Positions 28,052 through 37,964 are shown, counted from the first letter of the stretch. The stretch is 64,000 nucleotides of DNA from Occallatibacter gabretensis (GCF_001449115.1 NZ_LAIJ01000010.1:310001-374000); one strand, 5' to 3'. The notes: generated by a model not told the origin, from the sequence alone. A program made the numbers and translations.

Positions 28052-29395
28052 ATGAAAATTGCGTTCCTACATAAACTTCAGCCGGCTGCACTAGCACTTG
28101 CTCTTGCACCGGTCCTTTCTTGCCCGGTTTGGGCTCCCGCGTCTGTTGCCGCGCAGCAGAGCGCCGCGCGCAGTGACGGCCAGATCGAGATGGATGTTGT
28201 ACAAGCCCTCGACGACTCCCAGGCCCTCAAAAACGATCTGATCACCGCCGCTACCATTCAGAGCAAAGTAACTCTCTCAGGTACGGTAGCCAGCCAGGCC
28301 AACAAGGATCTGGCTGCATCCATCGTGGCCAAGGTACAAGGCGTCTCGGGAGTGGTGAACAACCTGAAGGTGGGCAATCCTGCTGACGCTGCCCAGGCCG
28401 AGAATATCCCGGCGCCTGCGGATGACCAGCCGGACCAGCAAATGCAACAGGCCAATGGTGCCCCGGCTCCCCAGCCCGATGCGCAGTCCGCGCCGCAGAC
28501 TGATCCCAACTACGGTCAGCCACAGCCTCAACCACAGCAGGGTTATCCTCAGCAGCCTGGCTATCCGCAGCAGGGTGGCAATTACCCGCCGCCTCCGCCG
28601 TCAGCCCGCGCGCCGTACCAGCCTGGTTATGGTCCCGGTTATCCACCTCCGCCTCCTGGTTACGGCCAGCAGCCGTACGCTCCAGCGCCCAGCTTCACCA
28701 TTCCTAATGGTCCCGTTACTTTGTTGCCGGGAACGGTTTTGCAGCTTCGTACGGTAGACAATGTGGACTCGAAGAGGGCTACTCCGGGCACAAACGTCGA
28801 CTTCCAGGTCATTCGCGATATCGCTGTCAACGGCTACCTGGCCATTCCCCGCGGCGCCATGATTCACGGTGTCGTGACCGATGTTAAGCATTCGGGTCAG
28901 CTAGCCGGAAGCGCAGAACTCGGTCTTAAGCTTGTCTCGCTCGATCTCGGCGGCCGTCAATATCCGCTGGATTCGGATCTCTTCCAGGTCAAGAGCCCAA
29001 GCAAGACCGGTCGCACGGTCGGCAACGCCATCGGTGGAGCGCTCTTGGGAGCCATCATCGGAGGTGCAGCTGGCGGCGGAGGCGGCGCGGCCATCGGTGC
29101 AGCCGCAGGAGGCACTGCGGGCACCGCGGTCTCAGCAGCCAGCCCCAACCCCCGTGCCTGGATTCCTGCGGAAGCTCTAGTGACCTTTCACCTGAATAGC
29201 CCGATCACTCTGGATCCGATCACACAGCAGGAAGCGGCTCGTTTAGCCCAGGGCCTCTACCCCGGCGGACCCACACTCTATCGCCGTGGCTATGCTCCCG
29301 GTCCCGGCTATTATGCCTATCCGGCTCCCTATGGCTACCCGCCGGTCTATTACCGCCCCTACTACATCGTCGGCGGAGCCTACTACTGGCGCTAA
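28052..29395 (+). CDS. Secreted BON-domain and glycine-zipper protein
   Basis: A 447-residue protein with a signal peptide (about 1-35). A BON domain (about 45-108; DVVQALDDSQALKNDLITA, GVSGVVNNLKVG) is followed by a long Pro/Gln/Tyr-rich low-complexity stretch (about 110-215). A beta-rich central domain comes next, then a glycine zipper (GNAIGGALLGAIIGG). The end is Tyr/Pro-rich. BON domains bind membranes or phospholipids, so an envelope-stabilising role is likely. GGAGGAGAG lies upstream of the ATG. Exact function unknown. Confidence 0.8.
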   Translation: MKIAFLHKLQPAALALALAPVLSCPVWAPASVAAQQSAARSDGQIEMDVVQALDDSQALKNDLITAATIQSKVTLSGTVASQANKDLAASIVAKVQGVSGVVNNLKVGNPADAAQAENIPAPADDQPDQQMQQANGAPAPQPDAQSAPQTDPNYGQPQPQPQQGYPQQPGYPQQGGNYPPPPPSARAPYQPGYGPGYPPPPPGYGQQPYAPAPSFTIPNGPVTLLPGTVLQLRTVDNVDSKRATPGTNVDFQVIRDIAVNGYLAIPRGAMIHGVVTDVKHSGQLAGSAELGLKLVSLDLGGRQYPLDSDLFQVKSPSKTGRTVGNAIGGALLGAIIGGAAGGGGGAAIGAAAGGTAGTAVSAASPNPRAWIPAEALVTFHLNSPITLDPITQQEAARLAQGLYPGGPTLYRRGYAPGPGYYAYPAPYGYPPVYYRPYYIVGGAYYWR

Positions 29396-29414
29396 TCTTC
29401 CAACCGCGTGAATA

Positions 29415-29450
29415 AAATCGGGCATCCTCAAATCTGAGGATGCCCGATTT
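29415..29450. terminator. Bidirectional intrinsic terminator between convergent genes
   Basis: A perfect 16-bp stem (29415-29430 with 29435-29450), loop aatc, starts AAAT and ends ATTT, so it can act both ways. It serves the BON gene and the MHYT-GGDEF-EAL gene, whose stops lie on either side. It shares the ggcatcc core with hairpins at 21731 and 40119. Confidence 0.88.
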
Positions 29451-29471
29451 GTCTGGCGGACTTCAGGCCTC

Positions 29472-31559
29472 TCACGAAGCCTTACGCAATTCTTCGCTGT
29501 TCAGTGACCAATCCAGCACCTCATCAGGCGGAACAGGTTTGCCGATCAGGTAACCCTGCAGCGTGTTGCATCCCAGGTCAGATAGAAACGCAAACTGCTC
29601 TTCGTTTTCCACCCCCTCGGCCACGATAGCCAGATCCAGGGTCTTACCCAGCGCCACAATCGCCGAGATGATCGCTGCATCTTCCGTATCACGCGCTAAA
29701 TCCCGCACAAATGCGCGGTCAATCTTCAGTTCGCTTGCCGGCAGGCGCTTTAGATACATCAGGCTCGAGTATCCGGTCCCAAAATCGTCTATCGAAATCT
29801 TTACTCCCATGCGCTGCAGCTCGTTCAGAATTGCCAGGCTGGCCTCCGGATTGTGCATTGCCGTCGTCTCTGTAATCTCCAGCACCAGATTCCGGGGGGA
29901 CAATGCATATTTCTCCAGACTCCGTCGCACCGCACTTACCAGCCCCGGATGATTGAATTGCACCGGCGACAGATTCACTGCCACGGTCCAGTGGCAACGG
30001 GCTTGGCTGCACCACAGGCTCATCTGCCGGCAGGACTCGTCTATTGCCCACTCGCCCATTGGCACAATCAATCCGATTCGCTCCGCCAGGGGAATGAACT
30101 CGCCTGGCAAAAGCATCCCCCGCTGGGGATGATTCCATCGCATCAGGGCCTCGACGCCCAGAATCGTTTTCGTCTGCGCGTTCAGCTTGGGCTGATAATG
30201 CATTACGAGTTCTCCGCGTTCCAGCGCCAGCCTCAGATCGTGCAGCGTCTGCATCTGCTTCTGCACATCGGCATTCATGGAGTCGTCAAAGAAGCAGTAT
30301 GTATTTCGCCCCATTGCCTTGGCGTGATACATCGCCGCATCGGCATTCTTCAACAAATTCTCGCGATCTGTCTCGCCGCCATCATAAAAAGCAATTCCAA
30401 TGCTTGCTGAAACAATGCACAGGTTATCCGCTGCTGGAATTGGCTCCCGCAACACTCCAAGCAGCCTCTCCGCCAGGTTTGCCGCATCCTGTGGTGTCCG
30501 TGCATCGGCAGTCAGTACAAACTCGTCACCACCCACGCGCGCCGTCGTATCGTGCGCAGGAATCGTCACGCGAATCCTCTGCGCCACTTCCACCAACAGC
30601 AGGTCGCCCACATGATGGCCGAATGCGTCATTCACCTGCTTGAATCCATCCAGGTCCACAAACAGCACTGCAAACCGCCCGCCCTTGAGACGGACCGACT
30701 CCATTTTGTAGTCCAGCTTGTCTTCCAGCAGCATACGGTTGGGCAGTTTTGTCAGGCTGTCGTGCAGCGCCATGAATTGCAGCGTCTGGTTGGCCGTCGC
30801 CAGTGACGATGACAGGACTGCTGTCCGAGACTCCATCCGGAAGTCCAGCACTGAGGTAATCAGCGCAATCGCCAGCACCGCCAGCGTGAAGACAATCAGC
30901 ACCGGAGCCATCCACGCCGTATCCATCCCGGGGTGATCCATGGTGCACACGCTGCCCATGGGAAATCGCGCCGCCGCCATGCCTGTATAGTGCATGCCCG
31001 CAATTGCCAGCCCCATGATCACGGCCGCGCCGCAGCGCATCAGCCACACCAGCCTGCCGTTCCTGCGCAAATGGAATGCAATCCAAAGTGCCGCGCCGGA
31101 TGCTGCTACGGCAACCGCGACCGAAGCCGCAAACAGCGGGGGGTCATATTGAATTGACGGGCTCATCCGCATGGCAGCCATGCCCGTGTAATGCATGGCG
31201 CTCACGCCCGACCCCATCAGCACTGCGCTACCCGTCAGACGCACCCAGCTCATCTTGGCAAAGCACACCCGCCAGAGAGCAAACGCGGAAAGTGCAATCG
31301 CAATCGCCAACGAAAGAGCAGTAGTCCACGGGTCGTATCCCATCGGAACCGGCAGACTGAATGCCAGCATCCCAACAAAGTGCATGGACCAGATGCCGAT
31401 GCCCATGGCAACCGATCCGCCGGCAAGCCACCACCATCTGGACGACTGTCCCTGCGCCTCCGTGACCCGCTCGGCCATGTCGAGCGCCGTAAATGAAGCG
31501 AGCATTGCAATCAGGACCGAAGCAAGTACAAGCCAAGGGTTATAGACGCCGGTCATCAT
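29472..31559 (-). CDS. MHYT-GGDEF-EAL cyclic di-GMP signalling protein
   Basis: A 695-residue protein. The N-terminal MHYT domain has about seven helices with repeated MHFVGM and MHYTGM motifs, thought to bind metal and sense oxygen, NO or CO. A diguanylate cyclase domain follows with an intact GGDEF in RVGGDEF. The C-terminal phosphodiesterase domain has VEALMRWNHP (intact EAL), DDFGTGYSS and AEGVEN. Both catalytic signatures look complete, so it could make or break c-di-GMP depending on the signal. A PilZ effector occurs at 61622. Confidence 0.94.
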   Translation of the reverse strand: MMTGVYNPWLVLASVLIAMLASFTALDMAERVTEAQGQSSRWWWLAGGSVAMGIGIWSMHFVGMLAFSLPVPMGYDPWTTALSLAIAIALSAFALWRVCFAKMSWVRLTGSAVLMGSGVSAMHYTGMAAMRMSPSIQYDPPLFAASVAVAVAASGAALWIAFHLRRNGRLVWLMRCGAAVIMGLAIAGMHYTGMAAARFPMGSVCTMDHPGMDTAWMAPVLIVFTLAVLAIALITSVLDFRMESRTAVLSSSLATANQTLQFMALHDSLTKLPNRMLLEDKLDYKMESVRLKGGRFAVLFVDLDGFKQVNDAFGHHVGDLLLVEVAQRIRVTIPAHDTTARVGGDEFVLTADARTPQDAANLAERLLGVLREPIPAADNLCIVSASIGIAFYDGGETDRENLLKNADAAMYHAKAMGRNTYCFFDDSMNADVQKQMQTLHDLRLALERGELVMHYQPKLNAQTKTILGVEALMRWNHPQRGMLLPGEFIPLAERIGLIVPMGEWAIDESCRQMSLWCSQARCHWTVAVNLSPVQFNHPGLVSAVRRSLEKYALSPRNLVLEITETTAMHNPEASLAILNELQRMGVKISIDDFGTGYSSLMYLKRLPASELKIDRAFVRDLARDTEDAAIISAIVALGKTLDLAIVAEGVENEEQFAFLSDLGCNTLQGYLIGKPVPPDEVLDWSLNSEELRKAS

Positions 31560-31824
31560 GCAGGTTTTCTCCGTGTCGATGGACCATGCTGTCTGTTCGC
31601 AGCCCGGTGTGGGGCTTCAGACAAAGGGATGGCCCCCCACGCATGGCATGACCCTGCGTTTATCGGCATGAAAACGTTTTTCAATGAAGTTTTGACCGAA
31701 TTTGGCACTTCCCGGCGGGCACACCAGGATTGTTTCCTCATTCACTCCTGCAATTAGCCGCGAATCGTCCGCTGAAGCTGCCTTTTTCTTACCGCCACAG
31801 CCCTGATGCCGGTTTTCCGTCTTT

Positions 31825-31830
31825 TATAAT
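31825..31830 (+). promoter_or_regulatory. Probable -10 element upstream of the PpiD-like gene
   Basis: An exact TATAAT stands 33 nt upstream of the ATG at 31863. No convincing -35 is seen at 16-18 nt. The rest of the 303-nt gap between the divergent genes (31560-31862) shows nothing else I can name. Confidence 0.5.
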
Positions 31831-31862
31831 TTTGTGTAGAAAGAAGAGTCGAAAACCCATCC

Positions 31863-33833
31863 ATGATTCGTTTTCTGCAACAGTCGAATAACCGCCTCGT
31901 CAAAGCCCTTTTCATCGTGATTGTCGGTGCCGCCGCTGTATCCATGTGCGTCTACCTCATCCCTGGCCTTGGCAGCGCCGGGGTCACCGCCGCGGATACG
32001 TACGCTGAGATTTACCCGCACTGGTACAACAAGCTCTTCCGCTCTGGCGAGACCATCAGCCTGCAGCGCGTACGCCAGGTCGCGAGCCAGCAGTTGGCCC
32101 AGCGTTACCCGCAGTACGCTGACAACCCGATGATGCTGAACTTCATGACGCAGCAGGTTGGCCAGGGACTGGTGCAGCAGCAGATGCTTCTTGCCGAGGC
32201 TGCCAGCCTGGGCATCACAGCGACGGATGCCGATGTGGCTCACACGCTGCAGACCGGCCCGAACGCTGAGGTCCTTTACCCCGGTGGCAAGTTCATTGGC
32301 ACGGACGCTTATTCGAATCTGGTTGCGCAGAACCGCCACCAGACCGTCGCCGACTTTGAGGCTGACATCAAGCGCGGCATCGTCATGCAGCGCCTTCAGT
32401 CTTACGTGACGGCCGGCGTTACTGCCTCCGATCAGGAGATTCGCGACGCCTATCGCAAGGGGAACATCAAGATCAAGTTCGATTATGCCGTGCTCTCCGG
32501 CGATGATCTCCGTAAGACCATCAATCCCTCGGACGCGGATCTTGAAGCTTTTTTCAAGAAGAACACTGCCCGCTACGCGAACGCGGTTCCGGAGCAGCGC
32601 GCCATCACCTACTTCGCCTTCACTCCGCAGCAGCTTCCCGGCGGCATGCCGCAGCCCAGCCAGCAGGAGATTCAGGCTTACTACAACCAGCATCAGCAGG
32701 AGTACTCGGTTCCTGAGCAGGCTCGCGCCCGCCACATCCTGGTTCAGGAGGCCGCAGGCGCTGACGCCAAGACGGACGCCGCTGCCAAGGCCAAGGCCGA
32801 TGACGTGCTCAAGCAGCTCAAAGCTGGCGGCAAGTGGGACGAGCTGGCGAAGAAGTATTCCGACGACCCGGGTAGCAAAGACTCCGGCGGCGAGCTTGGC
32901 TTTGCGCAGCGCGGCCGTATGGTTCCCGAGTTCGACAAGGCCATCTTCTCGCAGCCCATCAACGAGATCGATATTGTGAAGTCGCAGTTCGGCTACCACA
33001 TTGTTCAGGTTGAGGAGCGCACGACGGCGCACAGCCAGTCGATCTCCGAGGTTCTGCCCACCATCCAGGCCACGCTTGGCCGCCAAATGATCTCGCAGGC
33101 CGAAGACAGTTACGCCAACTCACTTGCAGCGGAAGCCGGCAAGAACGGTCTCGCCGCTACTGCCAAGGCGCATGGCCTTGAACTGGTCACCGCCCCGCCT
33201 ACCGCGCAGCAGGGCACCATCGCAGCGCTGCCGGACGGCTCGCAGCTTCTCGCCAAGGCCTTCCAGGCCAAGGTGAACGCGGTGCCGGACTACGCGGCTA
33301 CCGGCGAGGGCTTCGCCATCTTCCAGGTCACCGGCATCCAGGCCGCACATGCTCCGGCCTTTGCTGACTGGAAGTCCCATGTTCTTGATGACTATCGCAG
33401 TGACAACCTTGCCGGCCTGCTGGCGCAGAAGGTCAACGATCTGTCCGTCAAGGCTAAATCGGGCGACTTCGCTGCTGCCGCCAAGGCCGCCGGCGCTACC
33501 GTCAAGACCAGCGATCTCGTTGGCTCCAGCGGCCAGGTGCCGGATCTCGGCGCAGTGGGCCAGGTAGCGCCGCAGCTCTTCGATCTTGCACAGGGCGCGG
33601 TGAGCGGACCCATCAATGCGGGCCGTACTGCTGTCGTGGCCAAGATTCTCGAGAAGCAGGAGCCTACTGCTGACGAGATTCAGAAGAACCTCGACCAGAC
33701 CCGCGATCAGATGCTCGCCGAAAAGCGCGAGGAAGCCTTCCAGCTCTTCGCCGCCAACATTGCTGCGGATTACAAGAAGAACAATCGTATCCGCGTGAAC
33801 CCCAAGGCCAACGCGCCCGAACCAGGCCAGTAA
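31863..33833 (+). CDS. PpiD/SurA-like peptidyl-prolyl isomerase
   Basis: A 656-residue envelope protein with one N-terminal helix (about 14-36) and a SurA_N/PpiD-like chaperone region (about 55-260). A parvulin domain (about 283-395) follows with ARHILVQE, WDELAKKYSDDPGS, GELGF and FGYHIVQVEE. A helical C-terminal half follows. PpiD-type proteins are anchored in the inner membrane and help outer-membrane proteins fold after export. Strong antisense open frames here are codon-bias shadows. Confidence 0.88.
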   Translation: MIRFLQQSNNRLVKALFIVIVGAAAVSMCVYLIPGLGSAGVTAADTYAEIYPHWYNKLFRSGETISLQRVRQVASQQLAQRYPQYADNPMMLNFMTQQVGQGLVQQQMLLAEAASLGITATDADVAHTLQTGPNAEVLYPGGKFIGTDAYSNLVAQNRHQTVADFEADIKRGIVMQRLQSYVTAGVTASDQEIRDAYRKGNIKIKFDYAVLSGDDLRKTINPSDADLEAFFKKNTARYANAVPEQRAITYFAFTPQQLPGGMPQPSQQEIQAYYNQHQQEYSVPEQARARHILVQEAAGADAKTDAAAKAKADDVLKQLKAGGKWDELAKKYSDDPGSKDSGGELGFAQRGRMVPEFDKAIFSQPINEIDIVKSQFGYHIVQVEERTTAHSQSISEVLPTIQATLGRQMISQAEDSYANSLAAEAGKNGLAATAKAHGLELVTAPPTAQQGTIAALPDGSQLLAKAFQAKVNAVPDYAATGEGFAIFQVTGIQAAHAPAFADWKSHVLDDYRSDNLAGLLAQKVNDLSVKAKSGDFAAAAKAAGATVKTSDLVGSSGQVPDLGAVGQVAPQLFDLAQGAVSGPINAGRTAVVAKILEKQEPTADEIQKNLDQTRDQMLAEKREEAFQLFAANIAADYKKNNRIRVNPKANAPEPGQ

Positions 33834-33849
33834 TACGAGCCTCAGAAAG

Positions 33850-33883
33850 CACAAAGGCCGAGGCGTTTGCCTCGGCCCTTGTG
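33850..33883 (+). terminator. Intrinsic terminator after the PpiD-like gene
   Basis: The stem cacaaaggccgaggc / gcctcggcccttgtg has loop gttt, with one mismatch, and is followed by TTTATT. It lies 16 nt past the stop and abuts the stop of the opposite-strand gene. Confidence 0.75.
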
Positions 33884-33884
33884 T

Positions 33885-34682
33885 TTATTCGATAGTTTTC
33901 AGTTCTGCGCTGCAGCGCACTTTGAATCCTTCTTTCTTTGCCCTTCTGCAATAGTATGTCTGCTCTTCCTGAAGTCCAGTCGCATCCTTGGGATGATCTG
34001 GATATAAAGCTTCCAGGCTTACTTCGCCACCATTCACAACATTCCCGGAGAAATCATCGAGGGCTTCCAACAGCAGCGGAATCGCAGCCCGATGCCCGCA
34101 TCTTCCGAAAAGCTCTAACGTCGTCTCGTACTGCAAGCCACCTTGATTTCTGCCTCGCCCCGTCTGAAGCCATGCCAGACCCAACGGGTCGCATTTCTTT
34201 GCAAGATAATTTGCCGGCCAGTAGAGATCTTCCCCGTCGAATCTTCGTTCACGCACAACTCGGCGCATAAACTCCGTCACTTCCGGAGTGTTGAAGTGAT
34301 ACGCGACGCGCTCAATGCCATTGCGGATGATAGACTTTGGCTCTTTCCAATAACGAATCAAAAGTTCGTGCGGATCACCGCGGCTGGCGAGATAATCCGA
34401 GATCGGCCATCCCGTCGTCCTGTCTTCTTCCACTCCGCAAATTTTCCAGTCATCGTAGCAGGCAAGAATCTGGTCAGTTGTGTACTCTCCCAGCCGTTTA
34501 GCAAGCTCCTCGTTAATCGCAAACCAGTCATCTGTGCCGCATGCCTGGGGCTTTGCTTGACATGCTTTGAGCTGCTCAGACGACAGTCTGCTCAAATCTG
34601 GCTTCGCGGGGACATTGTTTGATTGGCTATGCGCGATGAGGCACCCGAAAAACAGCAGAACAACGCAACAGACTTTTTTCAT
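33885..34682 (-). CDS. Hypothetical secreted Cys-containing protein
   Basis: A 265-residue protein with a signal peptide (MKKVCCVVLLFFGCLIAHSQ). The mature part has scattered cysteines (for example QACGTDDW, WKICGVEED and RCGHRAAIPLLLEAL), which could form periplasmic disulfides. Helical, HEAT-like patterning is visible around RCGHRAAIPLLLEALDDF. No family recognised. The ATG at 34682 was chosen because it starts the leader and has GGAAG upstream; the frame opens at 34712. Confidence 0.7.
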   Translation of the reverse strand: MKKVCCVVLLFFGCLIAHSQSNNVPAKPDLSRLSSEQLKACQAKPQACGTDDWFAINEELAKRLGEYTTDQILACYDDWKICGVEEDRTTGWPISDYLASRGDPHELLIRYWKEPKSIIRNGIERVAYHFNTPEVTEFMRRVVRERRFDGEDLYWPANYLAKKCDPLGLAWLQTGRGRNQGGLQYETTLELFGRCGHRAAIPLLLEALDDFSGNVVNGGEVSLEALYPDHPKDATGLQEEQTYYCRRAKKEGFKVRCSAELKTIE

Positions 34683-34725
34683 TTCGGCTTCCAGAGTGCA
34701 TGACTGTAGCACGAAATTAGATTGT

Positions 34726-35541
34726 TCAGTATCTATCTTTCTTGATTCGTTCTAGAAGAGCCCGATCTTCTTTGCTCAGCGCGGCACCCTCCAGTAAGTC
34801 CGGCCTGTTTCTGAACGTCTTCCGGAGCTGCTGTTCCCGTCGCCATTTGCGAATCACCTGGTGGTCGCCGTTTAGCAGCACTTCTGGGACGGCAAGCCCG
34901 CCAAACTCCGCCGGCCGCGTGTAGTGCGGGTAGTCGAGCAGTCCGCCAGCCCCATGCTGTGAGCGCGGAACCCCCTCCACGTGGGCAGAGATGGCCGCGT
35001 CCTGCACTCCAAAGCTCTCAAACTCGCCTGAGGCCTCATTCCCGAGCACGCCGGGAATCAGTCGCATCGTTGCATCGAGCACCACCGCTGCCGCCAGCTC
35101 GCCGCCGCTCAGCACATAGTCGCCGATCGAAAGCTCCATGTCGCAGTACAGCTCGTTGATGCGCTCATCTACGCCCTCATACCGCCCGCAGACAAAGACC
35201 ACTCGCTTCAGCCCAACCAACTCCCGCGCCACGGCCTGCGTAAATGGCCGTCCCTGGGCGGAAAGAAGTACAACACGAGTTCCATCGTCCTGCGGACGGC
35301 GACTTTTTGGTTCGATTTCCAGGGAAGCCAGTGCCTCGGCCAGAGGCTCGGGCTTCAGAACCATCCCCTCGCCGCCGCCAAAGGGCCGGTCGTCCACCGT
35401 ACGGTGTCGGTCGTGCGTGAAGCCGCGCAGGTCGTGCAGGGTTACCGTCACAAGCCCTTCAGCCTGCGCCCGCCGCACAATCCCGTGCTCAAAAAATCCG
35501 GCAAACAAGCCGGGGAAGATGGTGATGATCTCAAACTGCAT
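34726..35541 (-). CDS. trmD: tRNA (guanine-N1)-methyltransferase
   Basis: A 271-residue SPOUT methyltransferase starting MQFEIITIFPG. The motifs DDRPFGGGEGMV, FVCGRYEGVDERI and SIGDYVLSGGELAA form the trefoil-knot SAM site. It methylates G37 of tRNAs that read CNN codons. It normally follows rimM in the ribosomal-protein S16 operon, but here two opposite-strand genes stand between. The frame opens further upstream (35709), but family members start at this Met. Confidence 0.95.
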   Translation of the reverse strand: MQFEIITIFPGLFAGFFEHGIVRRAQAEGLVTVTLHDLRGFTHDRHRTVDDRPFGGGEGMVLKPEPLAEALASLEIEPKSRRPQDDGTRVVLLSAQGRPFTQAVARELVGLKRVVFVCGRYEGVDERINELYCDMELSIGDYVLSGGELAAAVVLDATMRLIPGVLGNEASGEFESFGVQDAAISAHVEGVPRSQHGAGGLLDYPHYTRPAEFGGLAVPEVLLNGDHQVIRKWRREQQLRKTFRNRPDLLEGAALSKEDRALLERIKKDRY

Positions 35542-35613
35542 CGCTTCTTTGATGATAGATGCACATAATTCCGCTCGCATCCTGTAACTGTGCTTTACTG
35601 TTTGGCAGGAACC

Positions 35614-36801
35614 ATGCCCGAGATTGAGAGCCTTCTCGCCCGCTGGCAGTCTGCCGGAGTTCTGGACTCCGAAACAGCCGCGCGCATCCGTTCTTATGAA
35701 GCCGAGCACAAAAAGCCCGCCGGCCTGTGCTGGCAGGGCATCGTCGCGCTGATTCTCGGCGCCATTCTGCTTGCTACAGGCGTCATTCTATTTGTCTCCG
35801 CCCACTGGGATGAGCTTGGCCCCGGCTCACGTTTTGCGCTGGTTCTGGCCATGGTCTCAGTCTTTCACATCGGTGGTGCGCTCAGCCGGGAGAGCTTCCG
35901 CGGCCTATCCACCGCTCTACACGCCGTGGGCACTGTCTCTACCGGGGCCGCTATTGCGCTTGTCGGGCAGATTTTCAACATTCAGGAGCATTGGCCGGGC
36001 GCAATCCTGCTCTGGGCGCTTGCCGCGCTTGCCGGATGGGCTTTGCTGCGCGATCAAGCCCAGCAGACACTCGCATTGCTGCTTGTACCAGCGTGGATTT
36101 TCTCCGAATTGGACGACGCCATGAACGGCCAGATCGGCCAGTCCGCTTTTCTGGGCCGCTTTCTCTTTGTCTGGGCGCTGCTCTATCTCACCGTCTTTCT
36201 CGGTTCGCGTCATCGCGCGGTGCAGGGAATCCTCTTTGCCGCGGGCGCCATCGCCTCTGTAGCCGGCACGGTGATGATGATCGAAGGCTGGCGCTCCTGG
36301 TCCTCAAATCAGACAGCGGTCCCATTCTGGCCGCAATGCATCGGCTGGATGGTCATTGCTTGCCTTCCGCTGGCCATTTCCCTTCGGAATGCCGCCAGAA
36401 GCCTCATTCCAGTTGCCGCCGCAATCGTTCTCACCATCCTGCTGCCCTGGACCCAACATAGCTGGGTGGAACACTATAACTATGGTCGCGGCCAGCAGGG
36501 CACCTACACTGTTTACGGTCCGAATCTCCTTGCCCACGCGCTCGTGAGCGGTTTCTGCATATTCACCATCTGGTGGGGAGTGCGGCAGGCCAGCCGCATG
36601 TTGGTGAATCTCGGCATCGCAGCCTTTGCCATCTCGGTCTTCTGGTTTTACTTCAGCAACATCTTTGACAAGATCGGCCGCTCGCTGGGACTGATCGGCC
36701 TGGGCGTCCTCTTCCTGGCAGGCGGATGGGTGCTGGAACGCATGCGCCGACGTCTACTGGCCTCCATGACCCCGCAAGCGGCGCGAGAGGAGGGAGCATG
36801 A
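35614..36801 (+). CDS. DUF2157 membrane protein
   Basis: A 395-residue protein with about ten hydrophobic helices. An N-terminal soluble part (LLARWQSAGVLDSETAARIR) is typical of DUF2157. The remaining protein is mostly membrane, with GVILFVSAHWDELGPGSR as family signature. Function unknown. AGGA lies 5 nt before the ATG. It overlaps the following gene by 4 nt (ATGA), as is usual for the DUF2157-GDYXXLXY pair. Confidence 0.85.
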   Translation: MPEIESLLARWQSAGVLDSETAARIRSYEAEHKKPAGLCWQGIVALILGAILLATGVILFVSAHWDELGPGSRFALVLAMVSVFHIGGALSRESFRGLSTALHAVGTVSTGAAIALVGQIFNIQEHWPGAILLWALAALAGWALLRDQAQQTLALLLVPAWIFSELDDAMNGQIGQSAFLGRFLFVWALLYLTVFLGSRHRAVQGILFAAGAIASVAGTVMMIEGWRSWSSNQTAVPFWPQCIGWMVIACLPLAISLRNAARSLIPVAAAIVLTILLPWTQHSWVEHYNYGRGQQGTYTVYGPNLLAHALVSGFCIFTIWWGVRQASRMLVNLGIAAFAISVFWFYFSNIFDKIGRSLGLIGLGVLFLAGGWVLERMRRRLLASMTPQAAREEGA

Positions 36802-37385
36802 GAATCGGTGCTGTCCGCCTCTCGGCTGTCTCCGTTGCCGTGCTGGCCATTCAGCTCGTCTTCGTCTCTTTGATCGCCGCGAAGTATCTCTATCAGCGAG
36901 CCACTTGCCCTCGCGTCTGGACGCGCACAGCCGTTTACGATCCGGATCTCTTCATGCGCGGACGCTACCTGAGTCTGCAGCTCAGGGTAGATGGTTGCGC
37001 TGCTGCTAAGACGCTGGGCGAGCACCTATTGGAACAGCCGAATACATTCGTAACGCCGGTAGGCGTTCCAAACGGGCAGATAGCCCAGTTTGAGGCGGTG
37101 CTGGCTGTCCAGGACAACAAGCTGATTGCACGCCGCGTTCCGGATCGCGATTTTTCTTTAAGCGCAGAGTATGTGAGCTGGCGTGCCGGAGCCTCATGTG
37201 ACGCGATGACGCTGCAGCAGCCGGTGAACTTCTATATAGCCGAACACGCGGAAAGCCCACTGCCCGTGAAACAAGGCGATGAGCTTTGGATTGAAGTTAC
37301 TCTTCCGCCTAAAGGACCGCCGCGTCCGATTCAACTGGCTTTGAAGCGCCAGGGCGGTGCATGGCAGCCGCTGACGTATCGCTGA
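36798..37385 (+). CDS. GDYXXLXY domain protein
   Basis: A 195-residue protein with one N-terminal membrane helix (about 9-30) and a soluble domain. The namesake motif reads MRGRYLSLQLRVDG rather than GDYxxLxY, so the Asp and second Tyr differ. Pairing with DUF2157 by an ATGA overlap, with GGAGGGAG as ribosome site, supports the assignment. Function unknown. Confidence 0.75.
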   Translation: MRIGAVRLSAVSVAVLAIQLVFVSLIAAKYLYQRATCPRVWTRTAVYDPDLFMRGRYLSLQLRVDGCAAAKTLGEHLLEQPNTFVTPVGVPNGQIAQFEAVLAVQDNKLIARRVPDRDFSLSAEYVSWRAGASCDAMTLQQPVNFYIAEHAESPLPVKQGDELWIEVTLPPKGPPRPIQLALKRQGGAWQPLTYR

Positions 37386-37388
37386 GTC

Positions 37389-37964
37389 TCAGCCGTTCAG
37401 CTCCAGCAGCCCTTCCGGCAGCGCCATTTCCACGCGCTTGCCGGCTACATCCAGCTTGCGCAGAAAGCTCTTTGCAAAGGGAACCAGAACCTCGCCCCGC
37501 TCGCCGCGAACGATCAGCAGAGGAACCGCATCCGCTGTATTCGGGCCGGCGCTTCGGTCCACATTTTCGATCCGGCCTACAACGACCGGCTCCGCCCCTG
37601 CTACATCGACCAGCTCGCAGCCGATCAGGTCAGCGATGTGTACTTCGTCCTCGCCCAGCGCCGCGCGCTCCTCAAGGGGTAGAGCCACAATCAAGCCGTT
37701 CAGCTTTTCCGCGTCAGAGATTGATCCGACTCCGGCAAAATGCAGGACAATGCCGCTTTGGCCGCCGGACTTGTGGGGCCAGTGGTGCTCGAGTTCCACG
37801 CAACGCGGCTCCGAAGAATCGCCCGCGCCGGAGGTGATTCGCAGCAGCCACAGCTGTTTCCGTTCCGCAAATTTTTCGGGGAAATCCGTCAGAACTTCGG
37901 CGAAGACTTCACCCTTGCGCCCTTGCGGACGACGAATCCGCGCCAGCCAAACCCAAGCGCTCAC
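37389..37964 (-). CDS. rimM: Ribosome maturation factor RimM
   Basis: A 191-residue protein with N-terminal RimM barrel (ARIRRPQGRKGEVFAEVLTDFPE) and C-terminal PRC-barrel (IGCELVDV...VGRIENV, VPLLIVRGERGEVLVPF). It binds S19 and aids maturation of the 30S head. The GTG start has GGAGG 5 nt upstream. It follows khpA by 75 nt and ends 3 nt from the convergent GDYXXLXY gene. Confidence 0.92.
   Translation of the reverse strand: MSAWVWLARIRRPQGRKGEVFAEVLTDFPEKFAERKQLWLLRITSGAGDSSEPRCVELEHHWPHKSGGQSGIVLHFAGVGSISDAEKLNGLIVALPLEERAALGEDEVHIADLIGCELVDVAGAEPVVVGRIENVDRSAGPNTADAVPLLIVRGERGEVLVPFAKSFLRKLDVAGKRVEMALPEGLLELNG

Noticed and set aside
31824-33086. Minus-strand open frame of 420 codons opposite the PpiD-like gene
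   Set aside because: The translation is a Leu/Arg/Val-rich pattern typical of antisense reading; the plus-strand protein has a clear parvulin domain.
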